In this document: positions 57,498 through 64,000 of the stretch, in pieces
Numbering within the stretch: the stretch's first letter is position 1
How the letters are laid out: the number at the start of each line of letters is the position of its first letter
Source: Spartobacteria bacterium
GTDB lineage: Bacteria > Verrucomicrobiota > Verrucomicrobiia > Chthoniobacterales > Chthoniobacteraceae
DNA length: 64,000 bases
Assembly: GCA_021324825.1 (NCBI GenBank)
Contig: JAJPII010000002.1
Coordinates: forward strand, 40,462-104,461
Reading direction: 5' to 3'
Made by a program: the position numbers and the translations under genes
The notes under the pieces: generated by a model
What the model was told of the DNA's origin: nothing
The model's database searches: none
Seen by the model: the letters and a program-made list of their open reading frames with translations, nothing else

Positions 57498-58115
57498 ATG
57501 GGCGCCGTTTACAGCGTCGGTTACAACCTCTCCAAGCTGCTGGCTTACGGCTACTTCTCATTCCGCGTCGTCCATCGGGAACGGATCATCGAAAGCGGCG
57601 GCGCGCTCCTTGCGATGAACCACCAGAGCTTCCTGGATCCGCCGCTGGCGGGCATCTGCTGCCGCCGGCAAATCCATTACCTGGCGCGGCGCAGCCTGTT
57701 GAAATGGCCGATCCTCGGGCCGATTTTCCCGAAGCTGAATGTCATCCCCGTCGACCAGGAGCGCGCGGACATGAGCGCCTTGAAAGCCGTCATCCGGCTC
57801 GTCAAGGCGGGGAATTGCACCGTCATCTTCCCCGAAGGCTCGCGCACGCCGGACGGCACGCTCCAGCCGGCGCAGCCCGGCCTGGGCCTCGTCATCGCAA
57901 GGACGCTCGCGCCCATCGTCCCGATGCGCATCTTCGGCGCCTATGAAGCCTTCGCGCGCGGCAGCAAGTACCCGAAGCCGCATCCCATCACCATCGTCGT
58001 CGGCGAACCGCTCTATTTCACCGAGACCGACCTTGCGGGCTCGGGGCGCGATCTTTACCAAAGCTTGAGCCAGCGCGTCATGGACCGGATCGCCGCCATC
58101 GAGTACGAGCGATGA
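57498..58115 (+). CDS. PlsC-like 1-acyl-glycerol-phosphate acyltransferase
   Basis: 205 residues from the ATG at 57498. NHQSFLDP gives the HX4D motif (His42, Asp47), and FPEGSRTPDG near 111 the substrate-binding one. RRQIHYLARRSLLKWPILGPIF and NVIPVDQ are conserved in the PlsC group. It probably makes phosphatidic acid. In many bacteria cmk lies between aroA and such a gene, but here only repeat DNA does. Confidence 0.92.
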   Translation: MGAVYSVGYNLSKLLAYGYFSFRVVHRERIIESGGALLAMNHQSFLDPPLAGICCRRQIHYLARRSLLKWPILGPIFPKLNVIPVDQERADMSALKAVIRLVKAGNCTVIFPEGSRTPDGTLQPAQPGLGLVIARTLAPIVPMRIFGAYEAFARGSKYPKPHPITIVVGEPLYFTETDLAGSGRDLYQSLSQRVMDRIAAIEYER

Positions 58116-58504
58116 GCCGCCACGGCCCCGAAGTTCTCGGCGCGCGATGGGCCGCCGGCCTTGGCGGCGCGCTGCTGCTGGGGTTCGCGGCCGTCGCGGC
58201 GTTCGGCGTTTATGACAAGTCGCGGCTGGCCTCGCTCGAAACCGTTTCCGAGCCGACCGCCGTCGGCGACAAGGCGTTCGTCGCTCCCGCGTCGAGGGAA
58301 GTGGGAGTGACGGTCCTGACCTGGAACGGCGTTCCGCTTCGTCTGGCCGAATTGAAAAACGTCGCGACCCCCGATTCCGGCATGACGAAGGCCGGCGTGG
58401 ACGACACCCGTGCGTTCACTATCTACAAATCCTCCGCGGCGGGCGATCCCGCTTTTTACCTCAAGGCGCGCGATGACGAGTTTCTGAAAGTCCTCAAGCA
58501 GTGA
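58112..58504 (+). CDS. Single-pass membrane protein of unknown function
   Basis: 130 residues. One hydrophobic helix (WAAGLGGALLLGFAAVAAFGV, 13-33) with a basic N-terminus anchors a soluble domain of about 95 residues (VTVLTWNGVPLRLAELKN, ARDDEFLKVLKQ). I recognise no family. The start overlaps the acyltransferase stop by four bases, so the two are probably co-translated. The 3' end overlaps sufE on the other strand by 11 bases. Confidence 0.65.
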   Translation: MSRHGPEVLGARWAAGLGGALLLGFAAVAAFGVYDKSRLASLETVSEPTAVGDKAFVAPASREVGVTVLTWNGVPLRLAELKNVATPDSGMTKAGVDDTRAFTIYKSSAAGDPAFYLKARDDEFLKVLKQ

Positions 58505-58955
58505 GGCGGGCCGCCCGCTGCCGGTTCATGTAGACTTTGCAGATGCTCTTTATCCTCGTGAGGATGTAATAGACCGTCTGGCTGCGGATGCGCACCAACT
58601 GGCCGCCGACGATCTTGGGGACGAAATCCGCGGGCAGATCGAATATTTCCGGCAGGGTGCAATTCTCCAGCCCCTTGCAAAGGATCGAGGTCATGGCCTT
58701 GGTGAGCGTCTGCACTTGCGGGCCGAGCGCGATGCGGAAGTGCGCGCGCTCTTCGTCGTCCACCTTCAGGAAAACGCCGACTGTGTCCGTGCATTCCTCG
58801 TCCTTGCGGATGTCTTCGAGGTCGAAGGCCTCGCCTTCCCTGGGCTGGCAGCGGGCCGCGCCTTCCGCGTAGTCGATGAGCAGGCCGCGCCTCTCTTCCT
58901 CCGGCAGGGACTCAAAGAGGCCGATGATGCCCTCGAGTTTTTTTGGATAGGACAC
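58494..58955 (-). CDS. sufE: SufE-like sulfur acceptor protein
   Basis: 153 residues from the GTG at 58955, whose G is the last base of the sseA stop (TAGTG). YPKKLEGIIGLFESLPEEE and LLIDYAEGA open the SufE fold. The sulfur-carrying cysteine is Cys55 in DEECTDTVGVFLKV, where classical SufE has GCxSxVW. SufE takes persulfide from a desulfurase for Fe-S cluster assembly. The altered motif and partner suggest a variant role. No suf genes are near. Confidence 0.75.
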   Translation of the reverse strand: MSYPKKLEGIIGLFESLPEEERRGLLIDYAEGAARCQPREGEAFDLEDIRKDEECTDTVGVFLKVDDEERAHFRIALGPQVQTLTKAMTSILCKGLENCTLPEIFDLPADFVPKIVGGQLVRIRSQTVYYILTRIKSICKVYMNRQRAARLTA

Positions 58956-59809
58956 TAACTCCGTTCGATGGGAGACCGGACGCGGTTGCCCCATTCCGTC
59001 CAGGACCCGTCGTAGTTGCGGACGGTTGGATAACCGAGCAGGTAGCTCAGGACGAACCATGTGTGGCTGGAGCGTTCGCCGATGCGGCAATAGGCGACGA
59101 TGTCGTCCTCTTTTTTGAGGCCGATCTCCCCTTCGTAAATCTTCCGCAGGTCTTCGGCGCTCTTGAATGTGCCGTCATCGTTGGCCGCCCTTTTCCACGG
59201 AACGCTTTTCGCGCCGGGGATGTGGCCGCCCCGCAGCACGCCTTCCTGCGGATATTCCGGCATGTGCGTTATATCGCCCTTGTATTCGCCCGGCGAACGG
59301 ACGTCCACCATCGGCTTCTTCGCCCGGCTGTGCGCGAGCGCCTCGTCGTAAAACGCGCGGATGTCGTCGTCGTGCCTGCGCGCCGGCGCCGGGTATTTCG
59401 CGTGCGGATACGACGGCTTTTCGCGCGTGAGCGGACGGCCTTCGGCGATCCATTTGTCGCGGCCGCCGTTGAGGATTTTCACCTTCTCGTGGCCGAACAG
59501 ACGGAAGGCCCAGAGCGCGTAGCAAGCCCACCAGTTCGATTTATCCCCGTAGAAAACGCACGTCGTGTCGGGCGCGATGCCGTTGCGTTCGCACATCGCC
59601 GCGAAGGCCTCGGGCGAGATGTAGTCGCGGATGACGTGGTCCTGCAAATCCTCGCGCCAGTCGATGTGGACGGCGCCGGGTATGTGGCCGGTATCGTAGA
59701 GCAGGACGTCTTCGTTGCTCTCGATGATGCGGACTTCGTTGCCGTGTTCCGCCAGCCAATCGGCGCTGACGAGCACTTCGGGGTGGGCGTATTGCTTGGG
59801 ATCATTCAT
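58955..59809 (-). CDS. sseA: Thiosulfate/mercaptopyruvate sulfurtransferase (tandem rhodanese)
   Basis: 284 residues with two rhodanese domains. The N-terminal one is inactive: Asp89 in VFYGDKSN replaces the cysteine. The C-terminal one carries Cys241 in [14 protein letters not shown]; the CRIGERS loop is typical of thiosulfate sulfurtransferases. [15 protein letters not shown] is also conserved. It overlaps sufE by one base, implying coupled production of sulfur donor and acceptor. Confidence 0.93.
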   Translation of the reverse strand: MNDPKQYAHPEVLVSADWLAEHGNEVRIIESNEDVLLYDTGHIPGAVHIDWREDLQDHVIRDYISPEAFAAMCERNGIAPDTTCVFYGDKSNWWACYALWAFRLFGHEKVKILNGGRDKWIAEGRPLTREKPSYPHAKYPAPARRHDDDIRAFYDEALAHSRAKKPMVDVRSPGEYKGDITHMPEYPQEGVLRGGHIPGAKSVPWKRAANDDGTFKSAEDLRKIYEGEIGLKKEDDIVAYCRIGERSSHTWFVLSYLLGYPTVRNYDGSWTEWGNRVRSPIERS

Positions 59810-59843
59810 GGGATTGCCAGTCTACATTATAATGGGCCGCCGC

Positions 59844-60872
59844 TCAAGTCGCCGCCAATTCCTGTTTGGCGGGCGAATCCTGCGCCAGCCCGCGGGAGAC
59901 GGATTCCGCCAGCCGCCTCACAAGCGAGGCGCGGGTTCTGTCCAGCAGGAAGACGAGCTTCAACTTTGAGTCCGCGCGGTAAAGGACGAGGTTTTCGCTC
60001 AGGAATTTCGGCTCGCGCGCCGCCTTGCAGCCGGTGATGTCGAATGTTTTGGCGTACGTCGCAAGGCCGCGTTCCGCGACGAAGTGGATTTCCTTCGGGC
60101 TTTCGACGGTCGAGATGAGGTATCCGAAAAGATTCCCGGGAAGCCCTTTTGAACTGACGCACGGCACGGCCCATTGGATGCGCTCGCCAAGAATGTTCAG
60201 GCGATGGAACAGGATGTCATGGTCCGGCGGCAAATCGACGGGCAGGGGCTTCTCGGCTTCGTCGCTCGCGGGGGCGTTGAGTTTTTTCCAGATGAGCCAG
60301 AACTTCACCCGGAGCGCCCGGATGATCCTTGGCGCGAAGTAGAGCACGGCCGCCAGCAGGGTTGCAAAAACCCCGAGCGCCGCCGCGGGGTTGTAATGGA
60401 GGAGCGCCAGCCCGCCGAGAACGCCCGCGTCTTCCGTGAGGCTGAGGCCGATATTTGAAAACGGTTCGGGGGAGCCGTTCGCGACGAGGCGCGTGCCCGC
60501 TTTCAAGCCGTGCGTCACGAGCGCCACGCTCCCGGCCCCCAGCGCCACGAGCACGTCGAACACGGGGCTTGTCGGCCCGAGGACGCGGATCGCCAGCAAT
60601 GCGCCGCCGATCGGCCGGATGACGGTATGGATCGAGTCCCACAAGGAATCGACCCACGGCGTTTTGTCGGCGAAGAATTGTATGAAATAGAGAGCGCCGG
60701 CGAGCGCGATGACGGCGGGATGCGCCAGCGCTTCCAGCCCCTGGTATTGCGGCGCCAGCGTTATCCAGTGCTGCTGGATGGAAAGACCCGTGGCGAATAC
60801 AGTGAGGTAAAGGTTGATGCCAGAAAGGCTGGCCAACCCCAGCGCCACCCCAAGTAGCCGTAGCTGTTCCAT
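59844..60872 (-). CDS. DUF4126-type membrane protein
   Basis: 342 residues. About five helices (LGVALGLASLSGINLYLTVFATG, HPAVIALAGALYFIQFFADK, VLVALGAGSVALVTHGLKAG, LLAAVLYFAPRIIRAL) match the DUF4126 pattern, including FFADKTPWVDSLWDSIHTVIRP. About 130 cytosolic residues follow (LPPDHDILFHRL, NLVLYRADSKLKLVFLLDR). The function of the family is unknown. It is the first gene of a leftward set with sseA and sufE, 34 bases from sseA. Confidence 0.85.
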   Translation of the reverse strand: MEQLRLLGVALGLASLSGINLYLTVFATGLSIQQHWITLAPQYQGLEALAHPAVIALAGALYFIQFFADKTPWVDSLWDSIHTVIRPIGGALLAIRVLGPTSPVFDVLVALGAGSVALVTHGLKAGTRLVANGSPEPFSNIGLSLTEDAGVLGGLALLHYNPAAALGVFATLLAAVLYFAPRIIRALRVKFWLIWKKLNAPASDEAEKPLPVDLPPDHDILFHRLNILGERIQWAVPCVSSKGLPGNLFGYLISTVESPKEIHFVAERGLATYAKTFDITGCKAAREPKFLSENLVLYRADSKLKLVFLLDRTRASLVRRLAESVSRGLAQDSPAKQELAAT

Positions 60873-60912
60873 TTAAGAGATAAGGGAAATATCCCGGTTG
60901 GCGCTCCCGCGA

Positions 60913-61554
60913 TCAAGGGGAAATATTTTCCCCCGCCAGCCGCAACAGACGCAGCACTTCGTCATCGCCGACCTGGGAGAAATCCCGGTAATATTCGCCC
61001 ACGGCGCCGAACAGCGACGGAGAATGGAGGGCCACGACTTCATCCGCCTCCCGCGAGACGCGCGCGATCGCTTCCGCCGCGGCGACGGGAACCGCGAGGA
61101 TGCGCCTGGCGGGCAGCGCCGCTTCGAGGGATTTAAGCGCGGCTTCCGCCGTCGCGCCCGTCGCCAGGCCGTCGTCGACCACGATGAGCGTCTTGCCGGC
61201 AAGCTCCCGCGGCTCGCAGCCATAGCGCGCCATGCGCCGCGCAAGCGCCTCCCGCTGCTGTTGCACGGCGCCGGCGATGTACTCGCGGGAGACGGAAAGC
61301 CGCGCGACGCTTTCCTCGTCAAGAACGAAATTCCCCAGCGCGTCGACCGAGCCGATGGCGAACTCCGGGTTTCCCGGCGCGCCGATCTTATGGGCGAGGC
61401 AGACATCGAGGGGCGCGTGCAAGGCCCTGGCGACCTCGAAACCGACCGGAACGCCGCCGCAAGGTATGGCGAGGATGACGGCGGCCTCCCCCTTGAAACG
61501 GGCGAGCGCCTCCGCCAGGTTCCGCCCGGCTTCCGCTCGATTCTGGAACACCAT
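60913..61554 (-). CDS. Predicted phosphoribosyltransferase
   Basis: 213 residues from the ATG at 61554. FQNRAEAGRNLAEAL, AIPCGGVPVGFEVARAL, LDVCLAHKIGAPGNPEFAIGSV and the PRPP loop IVVDDGLATGATAEAAL form the type I PRTase fold of the group often linked to dienelactone-hydrolase or erythromycin-esterase domains. The substrate is unknown. It is divergent from the Dabb gene at 61614. Confidence 0.88.
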   Translation of the reverse strand: MVFQNRAEAGRNLAEALARFKGEAAVILAIPCGGVPVGFEVARALHAPLDVCLAHKIGAPGNPEFAIGSVDALGNFVLDEESVARLSVSREYIAGAVQQQREALARRMARYGCEPRELAGKTLIVVDDGLATGATAEAALKSLEAALPARRILAVPVAAAEAIARVSREADEVVALHSPSLFGAVGEYYRDFSQVGDDEVLRLLRLAGENISP

Positions 61555-61613
61555 TATTCCTTGCCTTCTTCCTTGCCTCAGGCCCGGCCAGCCCCTAAAA
61601 CACATCTCGCGTC

Positions 61614-61931
61614 ATGGTTCACCACATCGTCCTTTTCAAGCTCAAGCCCGAAGTCACCCCCGAGAAGCTGGAGGAGATGATGCTGAATACGCGGATAAGC
61701 CTCCTGAAAATCCCCGAGGTTCTCAGCATCAAGTGCGGCAAGCAGATCGACCCCGCGGGGGAATGGCCGTTCTTCATCGCGATGGATTTCGAGACGATGG
61801 ACAAGATGGCCGATTACAAAGAGGACTCCATCCATATCAAATACCTCGCCGACGTCATCGCGCCCCACACGTCGGAGAGCCTTACTCTCGATTACGAAAC
61901 CGATCCCGGCAAGGACGTCGCCTTTTCCTGA
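61614..61931 (+). CDS. Dabb (stress-responsive alpha/beta-barrel) protein
   Basis: 105 residues. MVHHIVLFKLKPEVTPEKLEEM, the IPEVLSIKCGKQI strand and AMDFETMDKMADYKEDSIHIKY are the Dabb ferredoxin-like fold, which acts as a dimer. Members range from stress proteins to cyclases; no specific role can be given. The last 40 bases overlap the 3' end of glgA on the opposite strand. Confidence 0.88.
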   Translation: MVHHIVLFKLKPEVTPEKLEEMMLNTRISLLKIPEVLSIKCGKQIDPAGEWPFFIAMDFETMDKMADYKEDSIHIKYLADVIAPHTSESLTLDYETDPGKDVAFS

Positions 61932-63364
61932 GCGCGCCGGACGATCGTCTCGTAAACCTTCTCGTACTGCTTCACGGCGGATTCCCAGGAGAAATCGCCG
62001 GCCATCGCGCGGTCGACCAGCGCGCCCCATTTCGCCTTGTCGGAGAAAAGCTTCCTCGCGCGGCCGATGACGTCCCACAGCGCTTCCGGTGAATAATCGA
62101 AAAAGAGGAACCCGTTCCCGCCGCCCGTGGTGGGATCGTAGTCCTGCACGATCTGGTAGATGCCGCCCGTCGCGCGCGCCAGGGGGATCGTCCCATACTT
62201 CAGGCTGTACATCGCCGTCAGGCCGCAAGGCTCGAAGTGCGAGGGGATGAGCACCGCGTCCGAGCCGGCTTCGAACAGATGGGCCGAGCGGTCGTCGAAT
62301 CCTTTTCTGAACGCGAATTTCCCCTTGTGCTTTTTCTCGGCGATCAGGAGTTCCCGTTCGTAGGTGAAGTCGCCTTCGCCCAGGATGGCCAGGCGCACGT
62401 CGTCCGCCAGCAGCCGGTCCAGCAGCGGCAGGAGCAGGTCTATCCCCTTCTGTTCGGCCAGCCGGGTGACCATCGTGAAGACGGGCCCCGCGGGATTCGC
62501 CGCCAGGTCCAATTCCTTCAGCAACGCCTCCCGGCACGCGCGTTTGCCTTCCAGGGTTTTCGCGGTGTATTTCTTCGGGAGATTCGGGTCCGTGGCCGGG
62601 TTCCAGGCGGTATAGTCCGCCCCGTTCAGGATGCCCGTGAGGCGTCCCGCGTTCTCGCGCATCACCGCGTCGAGGCCGCCGCCGTATTCCGGCGTCTGGA
62701 TGTCGCGGGCGTACGTCTCGCTGACGGTCGTTATGGCGTCGGCGAAAAGGATGCCCGCCTTCAGGAAGTTCAAGCGTCCGTAGAACTCGACTCCCGGTCC
62801 TGAAAAATAGGAGCCAGGCAGATTCGTCAACCCGAAGTCCACTCCCCAGAAACTCCCCTGGTAGGCCATGTTGTGGATCGTCATCACCGTCTGGAAAGGG
62901 AGCCTCTTCTCGCGGACAAACACGGGGGCGAGCGCCGTCTGCCAGTCATGCACGTGCACGATCTCCGGCGCGGGCGAGATGCGGGCCGCAAGTTCCACCA
63001 CCGCTTTCGTGAAATAGATGAAGCGCTCCGCGTTGTCGTCGTAATCCCGCCCGCCCGCGCCGTAAAGGCTGGAGCGGTCGAAATATTCGTCCCGGCGCAT
63101 GAGGAACACCTGCACGCCGTTGGGGGCCACGCATTCCAGTATCTCGGCGTCGAGACGCTTCGCGCCGACCTGGATCGTCACTTCCACCCCCGTGCTCTTG
63201 ATCTTCAAGGCCGGGTTTTCCCGGATGCTCCGGTAGAAGGGGAGCGCCACGCTCACCTCATGTCCCAGCCTGTTCAACTCGGCGGGGAGCGCCTCCAGAA
63301 CGTCGCCCAAACCCCCGGAACGCGCCAGCGGCGCCATCTCACTGCTCGCCATCAAAATCTTCAT
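61892..63364 (-). CDS. glgA: Glycogen/starch synthase
   Basis: 490 residues. MKILMASSEMAPLARSGGLG, HVHDWQTALAPVFV, TIHNMAYQGSF and the C-terminal SHFEPCGLTAMYSLKYGTIP with TGGI are the GT5 synthase blocks. It extends alpha-1,4-glucan from ADP-glucose. The usual KTGGL has Arg15 in place of Lys, a change known in other synthases. No glgB or glgC is near. It is divergent from the PTS EIIA gene. Confidence 0.96.
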   Translation of the reverse strand: MKILMASSEMAPLARSGGLGDVLEALPAELNRLGHEVSVALPFYRSIRENPALKIKSTGVEVTIQVGAKRLDAEILECVAPNGVQVFLMRRDEYFDRSSLYGAGGRDYDDNAERFIYFTKAVVELAARISPAPEIVHVHDWQTALAPVFVREKRLPFQTVMTIHNMAYQGSFWGVDFGLTNLPGSYFSGPGVEFYGRLNFLKAGILFADAITTVSETYARDIQTPEYGGGLDAVMRENAGRLTGILNGADYTAWNPATDPNLPKKYTAKTLEGKRACREALLKELDLAANPAGPVFTMVTRLAEQKGIDLLLPLLDRLLADDVRLAILGEGDFTYERELLIAEKKHKGKFAFRKGFDDRSAHLFEAGSDAVLIPSHFEPCGLTAMYSLKYGTIPLARATGGIYQIVQDYDPTTGGGNGFLFFDYSPEALWDVIGRARKLFSDKAKWGALVDRAMAGDFSWESAVKQYEKVYETIVRRAQEKATSLPGSVS

Positions 63365-63412
63365 GCGGCTTTTATAGCAAGCCGGCGGCTCGCTGCCATC
63401 AATAAAACACGC

Positions 63413-63440
63413 TTGTCAAAGCGAACGGCGTTGCTACATT
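63413..63440 (+). promoter_or_regulatory. Putative promoter for the PTS EIIA-like gene
   Basis: TTGTCA (63413-63418) and TACATT (63435-63440) are 16 bases apart, 24 bases before the ATG at 63464. It lies in the intergenic space divergent from glgA. Confidence 0.5.
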
Positions 63441-63463
63441 CGCCAAACCGCGAGGCTAAGGCC

Positions 63464-63934
63464 ATGACTTTGGGAAACTTATTGACGGTAAACCAGATTG
63501 TACCAGAGATGGCGGCCACCGAGCGGTGGTCGGCAATCGTCGAATTGACCGACGTCCTCGTCGGCCTCGGCCGCATCAAGGCCCAGGACCGTGATGTCGT
63601 CCTCTCCGCTCTCCGCACCCGCGAGGAGACGATGAGCACCGGCATCGGCTTCGGCATCGCCATCCCGCACGCCTCCTCGGACAGGGTCTCGGACGTCGTG
63701 GCGGCCTTCGGCAGGTCGTCTTCCGGGATAGAGTTCGACTCGCTCGACAACGCCCCCGTCAAGTTCATCGTCCTCTTTATCGTCCCGAAGGACCAATTCC
63801 AGACCCATCTGCGAACCCTGGCCGCCATCGCGAAATTCCTCAATGACCGCGGCGTCCGCGACCGGCTTGCAACCGCCGGCGGCGCCGAAGAGATCCTGGG
63901 CATCTTCCAGGATTCCACACCCGCCAAGGCGTAA
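63464..63934 (+). CDS. PTS EIIA-type (PtsN-like) phosphocarrier protein
   Basis: 156 residues from the ATG at 63464. ERWSAIVELTDVLVGLG, REETMSTGIGFGIAIPHA with the phospho-acceptor His69, FDSLDNAPVKFIVLFIVPKD and HLRTLAAIAKFLNDRGVRDRL are the EIIA fructose/nitrogen-type domain. It is stand-alone without EIIB or EIIC, so a regulatory nitrogen-PTS-like role is likely. The probable argS start follows after three bases. Confidence 0.92.
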   Translation: MTLGNLLTVNQIVPEMAATERWSAIVELTDVLVGLGRIKAQDRDVVLSALRTREETMSTGIGFGIAIPHASSDRVSDVVAAFGRSSSGIEFDSLDNAPVKFIVLFIVPKDQFQTHLRTLAAIAKFLNDRGVRDRLATAGGAEEILGIFQDSTPAKA

Positions 63935-63937
63935 GGC

Positions 63938-64000
63938 GTGCCGACCGTCATCTCTCTCCTGGAGGAGAGGCTGCGCGCCGCTTTGGGAGAACCCGCCGAA
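63938..64000 (+). CDS. argS: Probable start of arginyl-tRNA synthetase (partial)
   Basis: A GTG at 63938 opens 21 codons to the window edge: MPTVISLLEERLRAALGEPA. The start resembles the helix that opens the N-terminal Add-1 domain of ArgRS. Identity is based on this short piece and on its position, so it is tentative. Confidence 0.5.
   Translation, partial: MPTVISLLEERLRAALGEPAE

Overview
The window is G+C-rich bacterial DNA with tightly packed genes, many of them overlapping by 1-4 bases. The organism has an outer membrane: there are LptE-like, BamD-like and RlpA genes and many lipobox signal peptides. Joined str-S10-spc-alpha ribosomal genes, frequent GTG/TTG starts and often weak Shine-Dalgarno sequences would suit a member of the Verrucomicrobiota/PVC group, but I cannot prove this from the sequence alone. 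No rRNA, tRNA, CRISPR array, integrase or transposase was seen.

Layout. 1-9.2 kb is an accessory-looking stretch. It holds a large STAND-type ATPase with an N-terminal DUF4062/TIR-like domain and C-terminal TPRs, a metallo-beta-lactamase-fold hydrolase, a membrane glycosyltransferase-like protein and tgt. Then comes a small graveyard of toxin-type genes: an addiction-module antitoxin with a truncated toxin, a frameshifted polymorphic-toxin-like gene, two related small membrane proteins and an AbiEii-like nucleotidyltransferase. 9.4-26.7 kb is one long ribosomal-protein run from rpsL to rpsD, including fusA, secY, adk, map and infA. It lacks tuf, rpsN, rpmD, rpoA and rplQ. It carries an unexpected secreted coiled-coil protein between rpsS and rplV, and S11 has a long low-complexity N-terminal extension.

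26.9-42.8 kb is a surface-polysaccharide region. It has GT4 and GT2 glycosyltransferases, an MsbA-like ABC exporter, a methyltransferase-GT2-GT4 fusion, a YfhO-like membrane protein, polyprenyl-phosphate-type GT2 enzymes, an SGNH/MBOAT O-acylation pair and a sulfotransferase. 42.8-45.6 kb is envelope biogenesis (rlpA, BamD-like, lptE) plus rsmI. 45.7-54.5 kb is a metabolic chain: an oxidoreductase, fabG, sixA, pgl, a small exported protein, then purS-purQ-purL-purF-purM. 54.5-64 kb is mixed: an alpha/beta-hydrolase that seems to lack its catalytic residues, a lipoprotein, aroA, a PlsC-like acyltransferase, the sulfur-transfer pair sseA-sufE, a DUF4126 protein, a phosphoribosyltransferase, a Dabb protein, glgA, a PTS EIIA-like protein and the start of a probable argS.

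Three intergenic copies of a REP-like, hairpin-forming repeat (about 3.7, 26.8 and 57.4 kb) share arms and a partly conserved core. A second short stop-codon-associated motif (31.87 kb and 57.38 kb) appears to be a separate repeat. The best candidates for little-described biology are the protein embedded in the S10 operon, the DUF4062-STAND-TPR gene, the toxin remnants with duplicated immunity-like membrane proteins, and the two repeat families.
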